Part shown: positions 44,303 through 56,970 of the stretch, piece after piece
Layout of the letters: each line of letters opens with the position of its first letter
Position numbering within the stretch: position 1 is the first letter of the stretch
Source: Pagrus major
Taxonomy: Eukaryota; Chordata; Actinopteri; Spariformes; Sparidae
Direction of reading: 5' to 3'
Assembly: GCF_040436345.1 (NCBI RefSeq)
Contig: NC_133220.1
Span: 11,477,664-11,541,663 of the forward strand
Length of the DNA stretch: 64,000 nucleotides
Made by a program: the position numbers and the translations under genes
Notes under the pieces: generated by a model
Told to the model about the DNA's origin: nothing
Database searches by the model: none
Seen by the model: the letters and a program-made list of their open reading frames with translations, nothing else

Positions 44303-47300
44303 TTAGTGCTCATTTTTCCATTCAAGGTCCACATGTTGCTGTAGGGCACTCTCCTCTGTTCCAGGACCTGTAACAGGAAGACACAACAATTCCTCACCAG
44401 CAGAACACTGAAAGTGATATGAGCCTGAGTAAATGTTTGTTAGCTGAACTTACCGTCAGAATCCATGTTGACTTTCAGGTTCGCCAGTCTGGACACGATG
44501 TCGTCTTCTCCTTCTGCGTCTCTGAAGTCAAATCCAGTGTAACCCTTCTCGTTCACGCAGTAGCTGATGAACCTGCGAAAGAATAACCACAGATTAATTA
44601 AATCTAGGCGAAAAGCTTATTGTGTAATAAGCTCCAGAACTGTTACTAAATAGAGCTTGTGTTGAGGTTGTTTTGTCAACTACAGTGTCCGGGGTCAAGA
44701 ATGCACTTTCAATCTCAATAATCATGTTTCAACACAGGACTCTTAACTCTCAAAGAATACTCTTGTTGTATTCTTCTCATCTGCGTCCCCTGCTTTGCCT
44801 TACTTCTTCCAGGTGGAGTCCTTGTTGAGGATCACAGGGTTTCCTACGACTATCAACAGGGACCTGGCTCTGGTCACAGCCACGTTGAATCTCTGCAAAG
44901 TAGATCGATACAAATAAAGGTCCAAAAGATTCAGATAAACATATTAAAGATCCTGCTGGTTTTGTCATCACTTTATATCAGGAGGAAGGATAAAACAGAC
45001 CTTTTCATTTGAGAGAAATCCAATGTTGAAGTCTTCGTCCATTTTGACGTAGTGGAGGCTACTGCGGACTGTAGAGACCATGATGATCTTCCTCTCTTGT
45101 CCCTGAAACTCCTCCACTGACCCCACCTGATGAAAAGAAGGGGATATTTTAGCAAAAATACCAAATGTGATGTCTATTAATGTAGTTGTGACGAAGACAA
45201 ATTTTACTTATTTAGTTACACTTATTTTAACTGATTCTGTGCAGAAGAGACTTTAAACAAACAGCCTTGAATTTCCTTCAGAGCAACAAACAAGATGAAG
45301 TGATGCAGGTTAATGTTTTTACCTTGAGCTCGGTGAGATTGCTCCATCGTTTCAGAGCTGAGGCAGACTTCAGGGCCTTTGTGATTTTCTCCACCTGTTA
45401 GAAAAATAGTCACAGATGTCTTGTTAAAACTACTCACACACATCTCTAAAAACACAAGCAGCAGGTTGACTCACTTGTTTCCTGTAGGGGGCGATTATGC
45501 CAATGTCTTTTGGAGAAAGTTTGGGGAGCCCCTTCTTTCCTTGTGTCTCCATCAGCTTGGTGAGGTAGTCGACCAGGACTTCAATCTCAGACACGTTGAA
45601 GAAAGACGGACTGTTGGCCTCTCTCTCGTCTTTGCCCATCACCCCGTGGAAGATCAGTGGGAAGCCCTGTAGTGATGTGACAGTTATACAGTTATATGTT
45701 ATCCCCGTGGTGATTTGTGAATTTAATAGGAACTCTCAGCAGTTGTATTGCAATTCCATGAAGTTGGGGGACTTTCGAGAGACAAATTGGCAACAAAGTG
45801 GTCAAAATCAGTCTAATAGAGGCGGAAATATCCTGAATTTATGTCCCTGGTTGCATCAAGCCTCAAAACCTCTAGATCCTACATTTCCCATGAGGCAGAG
45901 CTGCACAAAGAGGGGCCCGCAGGCCACAGCTGGCCTACCATAAGGTTCAATTTGGACTGTCGGATGTTTCTAGCAAAAACAATTTGGAAATAATTTTGGG
46001 AAAAATTATAATGTTAATGCTGTTTTATGTTTTGTGTTGTGACGTACAGATATTCTTTAAATTTGTGGGATCCCTAATTGTTAATAATCTTTTTTTAATA
46101 ATCTCAGCGTGGCAGACAGAGTGACACTTCTCACAGGAAGTCTGTAAATTAAGCGATCTCGGGATCCTCGGGATCCTCGGGATCCTCGGGACCATTTTGC
46201 AACCTAATAATACAAAACAATACAGTACAATAGTTACTTGCTTGTGATCCGTGGCCCACTGTTAAGTGTCAGTTATGGTCCTCAATGGCAAAAAGTTTGG
46301 GCACCGCTGCCACAATGCAACTAAATAGCATCTTTTGATTTATCTGTGACTATTAAATAAACGTTGACTTGAGATTCCCTTTAACGGGTCTATAAATAAA
46401 CTGTTTTGAAAGGTTAAAAACCTTTTTGGGGAGGAATTCCCAGTTGCAGTAGGCCTCACGATCCCACTGGTCTGCGAACACCTGCAGTTCGTTCTCATAG
46501 AACATTTCATTGGGGATTTTTAGAATGGCAGCATGAGACCTGAGAGAATAAAGGGAAGAAAAAAAAAAAAAAGCTTTAATCAAAACAGCAGCATTCTAAA
46601 TTAGTAACTGTGACAAGCAAAATGGAGGTGACAACTGAAAGACGCACCTGTAGTTTCGCAGCAGTTTGGTGACAAAGCGGGTGTCGAAGTGTCCGGAGTC
46701 TGTACTTTTCTGATATAAAGGGTTATCCCTCATCAGTCTCTCCAGCAGAGAAAGCCCTGAAGATCATCATAGTCACAGTAATTCAATTAAAGCCTTGAAT
46801 CATGTGGATAAGTCGAGACGCAATGAACAGCAGAAGCAACACTTAATTTATCCAACACTTTTATCAGTAAAAATAAGTTAAACAGTGCAATAATTACTAC
46901 CATCAGCCTTAGTCACACTTTACTAGTATTACCTGAGGACCTCAAGTAAGTTGTAATAATTGAGGGAGAAGTCTGAGATCTTAATCTCGTGCTAATCTGC
47001 CATGTCTGTAATTTTTTTCATAAAAATTCCACCATTTATTGTGATAACAAAAGTCCTGTGCAAATGTCGGTGATTCTGGGTCTTCTTTCTTTTGAAACAT
47101 GTTTTCTGTTATTAAATAACTGAACAAGTAAGACATTTGATTGCAGCTCTTGTTTCACAGCAGTCAACAGCTGTTCCCTGAGATCGGCTACACTGATGTT
47201 TAAAAGTGCTAACAAAGAAGGTTGGGAGCAACAAAAGGCTGTCATTAGGGGTCGACAGATGTGGCTTTTTCAGGGCTGATACCAATTATTAGAAGTCAAG

Positions 47301-50300
47301 GAGAATGAAAACCGATATTCATTTGCAGTTAAAATGAAACTCTTTGTGTCAAAATTTCCAACAACCAGTGATGGAAATAAGTAAGTACAATTCACTCAAG
47401 TACAGAGCCAAAGTAGCACATTTTAAAAATGTTTTTTCTATCAGCAATCTGACGGAAAAATCACTGATACCAATTATCGGAAAATGCTGAATATCGGCCA
47501 CGATAATCGTCCAGGGCCAATAATCAGTCTACCCATAGTTGACATATTCAAGTAAATCCACAAAGCATCTTTTAAATTATCTAAACAAGCTGCAAATGTG
47601 TATTTATAATTGTTATGCACGCATAAAGTGGGCATTTTAGACAGAGCCTTGACATTGGTATAGTGGCAGTAAATACGTGTAAAATACGGACCTTGGTTAT
47701 CCCACATGAATGCGCCACATGGAACACAAATGTGGAGTGGTAATTTATACATGAATAAATCACACCGGGTCCCTTGGTAATACTAGTCCCATGCAAATAG
47801 GGCTATAGTGTGCAACAGAATACATCAGGTTATAAAAATGTAATCCTCATCTCACCAAGTCCATACTGCAGCGCAATAGGTGATCGAAGGATCGGTCCCA
47901 GCTGCTTGGGATCTCCTGCAAGCACCAGCTGACCCTCCCGTGCACTGAGCAGACCTGTGAAACAAAGTGACCATCCAACCAATCACTAACAATTTTCACC
48001 ACAGGTTGAGCTCTTACAAGCTTACACTGTAAGACCACTTGAGGTGCAAAAAAAAGGTTTGCAGAAAAAGTCACAAAAATGGAGTTACGAATGCTAAGAC
48101 AATCCTGAACTCCACATTCCTCACATGCCTGCTCAGGTCACAGGGCATGCACACTGATGAGGCCATTGGATCAAGTTCTTTACAATGATCGGGGTGAAAT
48201 CTGTTCAGTGTTTCACAGCCAGTAGACCTTATTCTTACCAGGTATATTCTGTTCTTTACCAGAATAATCAGAGTTAAAATACTAGGTTTGAGACCTTTCA
48301 TTTTATGATGATTTGTAGACACTAGATTATGATTTATCAAAATGTATCAAAATTAGACTTGAAGTACTTAAGATATTTTCTGAGCAATCATGCTTGACAG
48401 ATTCATGAATGTAATCTATTAGTTTGCATGTATCTTTAAATATGCCTGATTTGAACTCATCTAGAAGGGGAACGGGATGACAGACTCTTTCATCAACGTT
48501 TTACCAAAAAGACTTCTTGTTGTATTCTGATAATTCAGACATTCAGCACTTACCTGCGACAGTGATGACGCACTCTGGCTCCACTGCCTGGCCTCCTTCA
48601 TCCACGAACACATGGGTAAAATGGCCGACTGGGATTCCTCCAGTCACCAGTCTAAAAACAGAAACACACATCAGAAACTGTACTTTAGTAATATGTAAGT
48701 GCAACACGGCTCATGCTGTGTAACGCTAAAAAAATATGAAAATACTGAATAGTTACTGTATATGCCAGCAACTTACCTGCCAGCTGAGATCAAAGTTGTA
48801 ACTACGACTGTGTATTTCATCAGACTCCCTTTATTTGGAAACCCAAAACTTTCTTTTCCCTCGTCCCAGTTACAATGTTTCTGGAAGAGCCAAAAGATAA
48901 ATCGACACATAAGAAAAATACAAACTATCAAAACAAACGTGACAGATTTTTCATCCATCCTTAAAGTACTTGAATGCGTCTGTCTCAGTATCTTCTCTTG
49001 TAATTATTTATTCATATTCAGCACATTTGCTTAAACTGGCATTGCTTTTACAACAATGCCTTTGACTATATACTCGTTACACATTCTATGAACTGGATCA
49101 TTTGTGACCCTAAGTTTAATGAAGATCAAGATATTAAAAGCTCAAATGTGCTTGGAGACGATTCACCACCAATAAGACAAAACCAGATTATCCCGTGGTG
49201 TGTAAAACTGTCAGCTGATGCTCACCAGCAGGCTCTTGGGGACAGTTCTTGGGTCTCGGCTGCTGGCATACAGACGGTAAACCCGATGAGGATCCATGTG
49301 CACCATCAGCCTCTCACAGAGGAGGTCACAGGCACTGTTTGAAGGTGCACAGGCGAGGATGTGGGCTGACGGGTCTGCCTTGCTAACCTGGAAATGTGAG
49401 CCAAGGAAAATTTATTCTTATAATTACTGACACATCACATTGATGCTTTTTTTAGTCGGTGTACAAATAGTGTTAGGTGGTTGGTTTAGGTATGAACGTG
49501 TGCATTTTGCAAGCAACATGAAAGAATACATAATTAAAACAACTTATCAGGTCAGTTATGAGTTGAACTGGAACGGCATACTCTATGAGTTGATTTTATA
49601 GGCCGATTACAACCACTTCTTAACTTCCATCACGGAAATGTTTGATCATTTCATCAGTTACGCATTAAAATTGTTTGGAAGGAAATATTACGCCCACGTT
49701 ATCTTTACATTTACAGCATTTGTGGTATCCTTTTTGAGGCTGCTTCTTCTTGAGTTAATGAGCAGTTTCCTGTGAAAACCCACACATTATATATATATAA
49801 AAAGTTTATATTTCAGATCCACAATCAAAGATAGTTACGATACAAACAAAAAGACTTTAACGATCAAATCTGCTGCTTCAAGACTGACATTTGACTGACG
49901 TGGCGTCTTGGTGGCAACCAAACAACCCAACAACTGTAAATGTATTTTTGTTTCTGATTCACAAGTTGTTAAAATCTGACTGGCAGGTGGAAAAATATGA
50001 CATGGCCTTTTTGACTCATCCACTTCAACCAACGGCAAAAAGCACAGACAAAACACAGAAATCCCCAACTCTGGCACATAGTCTGGTATTTGGACTGCGA
50101 TTAAAAATTATTTTCATTATCAATAAATCTGCATATTATTTTTTGGACTGATAGTTCGGTTCGATTTTTGGCTATATAAATACATTGATTTGATTTTGAA
50201 CAGTAAAAATGGAAATCATAATATCCTAGAACGCAGGGTGGCCTCTTCACATATGTTGTTTAGTCCCAGAAACATATCAAAACCTAAAAATATTCCACTT

Positions 50301-53300
50301 ACTATGATGTAAGGCCACGAAAAGTAGTAAATCCTCACGCTGAAGAAGCCAAAACCAGAGACTAAAAACAGCACATCTTGAACATTTAATACCTGATTCA
50401 TGGCCTCAACCAGAGTGATTGTCTTTCCAGTTCCAGGGGGCCCAAACACAAGATGAGGAGCGGGCTTTGATGATCCAGCTACGATGCGCTGGACAGCCGC
50501 ATGTTGCTGCGGGTTGTTTTCCAGCTGACTGTTGAACATCCTGAATGTGACAATGGATTTGTAAATATTATGCATAAGTGAAACACTTTAAAGTTAAAAA
50601 TGTGGAGCAGAGGCTAAAAATAGTCTGTTAAATAAAACAAAACATTCCAAATGTGAGGATGAAATGTGTATCTGTGTCCCTGTCACTGATGAGGAGATAC
50701 AGGTTTGTTATAACAGTGAACTTTGTCTGGTATATGTAGGAGATAAGGCTTTGTATGCAAGTCCTCGGCCAACATAATCCCCCATGTTTTACTGCATCCA
50801 CTTGAGGCAAAATTATGGCATTAAACCAAAGAACAGAATCCCCTCCTGTTAGTACAATATGGTGGACGAGTGCCCAGACAGAACGGAGGCGAAGACTGCT
50901 GAGAAACACACACTCGTCATTCAGTTCACACACTCTTTTCAGCAATGCCAGACAGCTGCTGCAACAAATACAAGCCACACAATACTTTAAGAGTTCTATA
51001 TGCATTTTCTTCATGTGTAATGACCACCAGACCTGAGTTTGGGCATGGGGAGACTAGCCGCTGCTGCACCAGATGGGAACAGCACCTCCTCGAGTTCATG
51101 TTTTGCTGCCAAGTCCAAAGCGCGATGCTGCAGCTTCAAGGGGTACCGGTTGAGAGTGAACTCCACATCGAACTTCATATTGCTGATAAAAATGTCCAAC
51201 AGCCTGAAACAGCAGTGGAGTGTGAGAGGATGCTGTGAGTTCGATTCTTTATTTATGGTTAGAGACATAAACTCAGGTTAATCGATGAGTTGAGAAAAAA
51301 AATTAATCTCCAACCATTGTGATAATTCATTTTTTAAAAACATTTTAGACTAAACATTAATCGATTAATCGCGATAGTAATAATAAGATTAATTGCTCAT
51401 GAAAAGTAAACTTAGTCCAGCTCTTACTGCTTCGAAAAGCCCAGCTTCACGCTATCCAGCTCCACTCTGTGAACATATCCATTGTACACAGTGATCGGCT
51501 CGACCTTGTCCGCAGACTTGTGCACCCTCAGACAATCTCCACGGAGTACAGATGGTCGATTCTCAGCAACACCGGGAACCTGTTGGAGAATACAAATGTT
51601 GGCCTTCTTTCTGCTCTGCTATGTTTTTATTCCTTTCCCAACACATTTAAAGATTTTACTGATTACTTTTCAGGCTTGTCATAGTCTCAATCCCAACAAT
51701 ATCTCTGACCTCTAAGAAAGCTATCTTGAGATCATCAGGCAGAGGTCTTCTGTCTGTCTGGTCTCCTTTAGGTCCCTTCTTAAAACATTCACACTTTTAT
51801 TGGATAGCCTGTCCTAATTTTGGTTTTTGCTTAATGTTCTCTATCAGTGTTCAGTTTTTTATGTTTGTATTTATTTAATTTTTCCGTCATTGTGAAGCAC
51901 TTCGTAACAAGGATTTGTGCTCTATAAAGATGGTTATAATTTCAGATCACCGAGCTCACAATAGACCAGCGAGCTTCCAGAGGATTCTCAGCATATAGAG
52001 ATAGTATAACATCATACAAAGGGAGCAGGGAAAAGAGTTGTCATCACAACACATTGACTTTCCATTGCTGCTATTTAAAACAGTTCATGTACACTGTGAG
52101 GATTTCTTACTCTGAGTCTGAGCAGTTTTTTGTTGCTCTTCTCATGAGTCATGGTTTGCTCGAGGAGGTCATACTTCTTGATGTCCCACTCCATCTGTAG
52201 CTCTTCCAGATGTAGCAGGAGGTGAAATCGATGAGGGTACGTCTTCATCTTTAAAGAAGAGTCCAGAAGAGTCCTGGACATACAGTACACATACAAACAC
52301 TGTGATGACCAGAAAAGACTTCACTGATAAAACTGATAAATAACTAAGTCGTCGTCTCACTTCACTGATGGGAAGCTCCGCCCGGCAGCTGCGGGGTCCT
52401 CCATCATTCGTTTAGCCACGTCCTTTAGGTATTTTGGGCACCTGTATTCTGCTAATCTCACCGGCATCTTTGGAGGCTTGGCGCCAGAACTGCAGAGAGG
52501 AACAAAACACAAACACATCATGGTTGTTATCAGCATGAATAAAACACAATTTCAGGAACCGCTCTGGGTCCATTTGTTGATCAATTTCAATTACACATGA
52601 AGGAAATTGCTTCAACCAGCTCCCAAATCAAATATTTGCACTGAAATCTGTCATCATGGATTTCCTGCTGCTGGGGGGAAATATTTGTACTCATTCAATT
52701 TGGAGATAGTAAAACACTGCTCTGCATTTATCTGTAAACCTTGCACTCATATTACATTGTCAGACTCACAATGAACAGTTAAAAGACTTGGATCATGGAT
52801 CAGAACCAGCGATATCTTTGTTTTTAAATACACACATTCCTTTTCTTTATCAAAACCTGATGCCTACTTACCCACAATGGAGAATCAAGTGTCTAATGCT
52901 AGTAGCAGCCAATGTAGCCTCAAGCTGCTAGCCTCAAACAGAGACGAGGACCGGCTGCAGAGGTCTGGTGAGCTCACTTACTTTTCTAACTTCCCCTTTC
53001 ATTTTATCTTCATCCCGAGCCGATGGTGTATTTATCAGAATTCAATAAACTTTACATAACTTATTTAATATAACCTGTAGTACTGTTCACAATGTGTAAA
53101 GGCCAACTGCCCTGTAGTAACCCCCCAAATATGTTGGCTCCGCTGCCTTGACAGCTCTATGCGCATTTCATTTTCAAAATAAAAGTCAGAAGATGCTGTA
53201 ACAACTGTTGTTAAGACGGCAAAATATTATTATTATAGTATTCCTAAGTGAGATAGTCAAGCCCTAAAGCAAACCCTGCTTTATCGTCATTTTCACTCTA

Positions 53301-55748
53301 AATGGGACTAGCGGTTGAGGCCATAAACTTGTCAGGAAACAGTTTACTGAGGTTATAAATCAAGTGAGAGGTAGGCTCATTTTCTCATAAGCTCTCATTA
53401 GACTCCTTTCTGAAACCAGTGAAGTCGCCCTCTGCTGAACATTACAAAGAATGCAAATTAAATGTACTTCCACCTTTCACTTTTTTAGACCTGGTGAAAT
53501 ATATGGCGTTCTCCTTTAATAACCAGGCAAACAGGGGCATTTCTTTTCTTAGACTGGTTTACAGTCAGTTCTTACTTCTCAGGAGGGACCCCATCCACTA
53601 TCACGAGGTTGGCAGCCTTGTATCTGCCCCTCTGAAATGGTTTGTAAGGAGACACGGGCCCCAGCTCCACCGCCAGAGGGGTACTGGCTAACGCTTCCAC
53701 CTCCCGCACAATGCAAAAGGGTGCAGATCCTGGCAGATCCGGGCAGAACTCAAAGTACAACGTGGCAGGAAAATATCCAAAGTGGTTGAGCTTGTACCGA
53801 ACCAGAACCTCATAGCTTTCTCCTGTGAGAGACAGAAGAAGCCACGGGAGGAGCTGTGAGCATTAATCATCTCTTCAGTGTTTTTTGTCAACGAAAACAG
53901 AAAGTAGGAGTGTTCTCACCAGGACAGAGGAACAGTGGACAGGCTCTGGTGACTCTCCTCTCATCCTCCAGAGTGAAACAGCGCATCTTGTGCAGGGCAG
54001 TGTAGTAGGTGAAGTGGATGCAGATGGTGCCCTTGTTTAAGATGTGGAACCTGAGGATGAACGACTCCCTCAGACGTTCCACAGTGAACTGAACTTTTCC
54101 ATTTTGCCCCACGGGCTCTGAAGTGATCTGAATGCCCCACTTGTCAGCTGTCAACTTTTTCCTGCGAGGGAGAAAGGCATGATCAGTAAACTGCAGAGTT
54201 TACACCTGTAAGGCTTGTAACTGTCAGAGGGAAGGCGAGTACATCTTGGTGGTCATCACCCACCCCCGACTTCTCCCTCTTTCATCTCGCCATAAGGCAG
54301 CCCAGAGAGACAAGGACTGTTGTCTCTCTGGGCTGTCTAATGTCAAATAAAAAGGACATATTACTGGGAATTGAATTTTATTTGAATCCCATTATTTCTC
54401 TTCGAGAGTTTTATCTATATCTATATCTATATATAGTTTTTATCTTTAATACTGTTCACATTTTTCATGATATTGCGCGTAGATTTTTTATAAGCATCTA
54501 TTTTTATGCCGACCTGCAGAAACCAATACCGAGCTTGGACGAAAGGTGAGGTGGATATTGAACAAGTCTCCACTCTATCAACACGTACAGACAGGCATCC
54601 ATTCATTCTCACATTCACTCCTCAGGGCAGTTTAGCATGCATGTCTTTTACATCTGGAGACACCCACACGGGGGAGAAGATGCAAACTCTGCACAGGAAT
54701 GCACCAGTGGACCAGCAAGTTTGAACCCAGAACTTTTGTGGAAAAGAAATCTTCACCAGGACCAGATGGGTTCAGACCTCTGACCACACAATCCGTAGAG
54801 ACAAACAGACTCAAACAGTCTTCAGAGTTCAGGGACGATTATTAGGCTTTGTTGCACAAAAGCAGGGAGGTGTCTAGAGAACAACCTGTTTATTGGTTAT
54901 TGATTGTCCATATGTGTATTGACACCTTATCATAGACACTGCATGTGTAATGGCGGTATGTGACACACAGTGGCACTCCTCTGTCATGTGGCAGAACGGA
55001 CATTAGACCCAATTGGGGAAATTTTATGGCAACAGGGGTGGAAAATATTACAACATTATACAGAGAGCACACTGAAAGAAACCTACCTGTTCGCCTTTAA
55101 CTTGCTGAGGATTTCCGCAGCCAGCTTTTTCTTAGGGGTCAGCGCAGGGGTCACAGGGGTCGAGGGGGCAGAGGAGGACGAGGGTTTAGGAGTCTTAGCT
55201 GTCTTCTGAGGGCCAGAGCCGGGGCTGGGACTGTGCGGCTGTGGCCGAGGGGCCCGGGGCCTCCTCCACTGATCACAGTACACTCGGACCTACAGCAGAG
55301 ATGAAAAAAATAACATCACACGCCCTCATTTTGTTTCTGTGTTTCCTTCCTTCCAGCAAAATAACACAAAACACGTCCTGTCATGTTCCTAACTAGGGCG
55401 ATGACAGCTCAGCTTACCTGAGGTTTGACATTTATGAAGAGCTTCTCCTTTGTTGTGTAGGCCTTGTTGAATTTCAAAAGTGCAAATACAACATTGGAGA
55501 AATTAGGGTCTTTTCTTCCTTCTCTGTGGACATAAACAAACATAGTTGGAGTATTACACACACAGCCCAGTCTGATAGCTGCATGTAACACACACACACA
55601 CACACACACACTTGTTTTAAACAGCCTACCTGCCCCTGAATTCAGAGTTGTAGATGTCGCGAAGTTCCTTCTTGTTGGTGATTGATACTCTGTCTCCCAG
55701 AAATTCAATGAAGTCCAGTCCGGATTGAAGATTTGATTTCAGCGACAT
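44303..55748 (-). CDS. mov10: mov10, SF1 RNA helicase (1010 aa, 22 coding exons)
   Basis: Upf1-like 5'-3' RNA helicase of RNA silencing, mRNA decay and antiviral/anti-retroelement defence, in cytoplasmic granules. Exons 5'->3' (minus strand): 55748-55630, 55523-55418, 55289-55087, 54161-53920, 53822-53576, 52489-52361, 52273-52111, 51579-51428, 51203-51033, 50540-50393, 49387-49226, 48880-48777, 48651-48554, 47954-47856, 46756-46648, 46539-46422, 45666-45475, 45394-45323, 45126-45001, 44892-44804, 44572-44454, 44367-44303. They total 3033 bases in phase (human MOV10 is 1003 aa). Motifs: GPPGTGKT 544-551, DEGGQ 666-670 (Walker B/DEAG position), GDPKQLGP 695-702, APYRKQ 849-854, VEEFQGQE 882-889, [10 protein letters not shown] 921-930. 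The C-terminus LEWKNEH matches the human end. Exon 3 encodes a Pro/Ser-rich linker. Fish can carry several mov10 copies; which paralogue this is cannot be told from one locus. Confidence 0.96.
46161..46192. repeat. 9-bp tandem repeat (gggatcctc)n
   Basis: Three and a third copies of 'gggatcctc' in a mov10 intron, each with an internal GGATCC palindrome. A small minisatellite. Confidence 0.85.
47245..47530. repeat. Dispersed repeat, 'gatcgaccgatat' family, copy B
   Basis: Shares 'tttttcagggc(c/t)gatac', 'ccaattat', 'gtcaaggaga' and 'aaccgatat' with 41795-42180. It ends with 'gaatatcggccacgataatc', an inverted echo of the start. It lies in a mov10 intron. Confidence 0.6.
51280..51400. repeat. 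Fragment of the 'cgattaat' dispersed repeat family
   Basis: Contains 'ggttaatcgatgagttgag', 'tgtgataattcattttt', 'acattttagactaaacatta' and 'atcgattaatcgcgatag', a shortened version of the repeat at 17780-18065. It lies in a mov10 intron. Confidence 0.5.
51700..51945 (+). mobile_element. Relic of an L2-type LINE 3' end
   Basis: The text 'tcttgagatcatcaggcaga' and 'cttcttaaaacattcacact' mirrors the end of the intact RT ORF at 37537-39261 (39184-39240). 'gtgaagcacttcgtaacaag' then 'gtgctctataaag' mirrors the L2 3'UTR at 39350-39395. Frame breaks show it is dead. It lies antisense in a mov10 intron and may start as early as 51590. Confidence 0.65.
54298..54335. ncRNA. Perfect 16-bp stem hairpin in a mov10 intron (function unknown)
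   Basis: CAGCCCAGAGAGACAA at 54298-54313 is followed, after a six-base loop (GGACTG), by its exact reverse complement at 54320-54335. A G-T, a G-C and an A-T pair can extend the stem. It lies in the intron between coding exons 3 and 4 of mov10. It is too short for a standard pre-miRNA and may simply be the palindromic end of a repeat. The ncRNA type is used only because it could fold as RNA; no expression evidence exists. Confidence 0.3.
55583..55610. repeat. Short CA microsatellite
   Basis: About a dozen CA units in the first mov10 intron, just before the donor region of coding exon 1. Confidence 0.85.
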
Positions 55749-55938
55749 GTTGACGCGTTACAGGCCGCTGCTGTTGACTCTGGACTGACTCCGATGAGGA
55801 AGTTCACCGGCTGACTCACTATCAACCTCCTGGAGCATTAATGTTGTTTCTGGCGTGAATGCAGCGCTGGGACGGTGTGTGGACATGGCAACATGTTACG
55901 TATTTTTACGCGACTTATGCGCATATTCGCAGTGTGGC

Positions 55939-55950
55939 AGTTTCACTTTT
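55939..55950 (-). promoter_or_regulatory. ISRE-like site upstream of mov10
   Basis: On the mov10 strand this reads AAAAGTGAAACT. That differs by one base from the interferon-stimulated response element core GAAANNGAAACT. It lies about 190 bases before the mov10 ATG. MOV10 is a known interferon-induced antiviral gene in vertebrates, so the position is plausible. A single motif match is weak evidence. Confidence 0.5.
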
Positions 55951-56104
55951 ACGTCGCCGTCGATCTCTCATTCATTTTTTGATGTAAAAATGTCGATTAA
56001 ACGATGTATGAATCGACTAAGTCGCGCAGTTTAGCGCAAATTCCCAGCTGACGGACGCTTGCTAACGGTCTCAGTCAGGGAGCGTCTACAACTATGTGAC
56101 GCCG

Positions 56105-56118
56105 AAAAAAGCGAAAAC
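56105..56118 (+). promoter_or_regulatory. Second IRF-type motif upstream of mov10
   Basis: The plus strand reads AAAAAAGCGAAAAC, with two GAAA-like cores spaced two bases apart, as IRF-family factors prefer. It is about 360 bases before the mov10 start and 155 bases beyond the first ISRE-like site. Confidence 0.35.
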
Positions 56119-56519
56119 CCCTCGGCGGAAAAAAATAAAACACCTCTTCACCGAACAACTTTAGTACGAAGTCTTCTGTTTTTAAAAACCTAAAGTTTAG
56201 ACGAAGTTCAAATTTACCTACACGTTTTATAAGCAGAGTACAATAGCATCCTCAGTCATGTTTTTGTTGACGCTCCCTAAGCTGTAGCTCATCACCAGCA
56301 GGGCAGGTACAGGGTAAAGTCATGTTTTTCAAATAATGAATTTAAAAATACAATATTTTATAGTTGCTTAATTATATGAAATCTCACGCCAATTAAAGGA
56401 TAAGTAATGTGACACTATTATTTTTTTAATTATCAACTAATCTTTTATTTTTTTTTGATTGTTAAATTCTTCATATTGTTTTTTTTTGTATGAACTACAG
56501 AGATGATTCATTGGTAATC

Positions 56520-56970
56520 AAAATTACAGCTGCAACTAACTGTTATCATTATTTTATCACCTGGTGATATTTTCTCTATTAATCTCTATAAAAATCAGAA
56601 ATAAGTCCAAAAATAACTATAACAATTTTCAAGAGCAAAGAGTGAATTAAAAGCAACATTATGTAACAATACAACATTACATGCCAAAGTGCAAAAAAAT
56701 AAATAAAAAAGCCAATTTCAACATAATGTTGCTTTAATATTTAGAGTCATTAATTAATATTTATTAGTTATATTAATTTTGTGTCTGACCATCAGTCCAA
56801 AACCCAAATATAACCTATTCCGGTACTCTGAAACAAGAAAAAGCAGAGAGTCCTCAAACTGGACAGGACTAAGCAAATATTTGGTAATCAATATGATTTC
56901 AGAGTAATCAATCATCAAAATAGTTGCTGGTTAATTTTTTCAATGAATCGACTACAACTAATTATTTTAG
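56520..56970. repeat. Old dispersed repeat with inverted-looking ends
   Basis: The start 'attacagctgcaactaact' and the end 'gactacaactaattattt' plus 'agctctaat' recall the terminal words of the 'cgattaat' family (gctgcaacta ... agttgcagc). The interior is diverged and A/T-rich. Confidence 0.4.
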
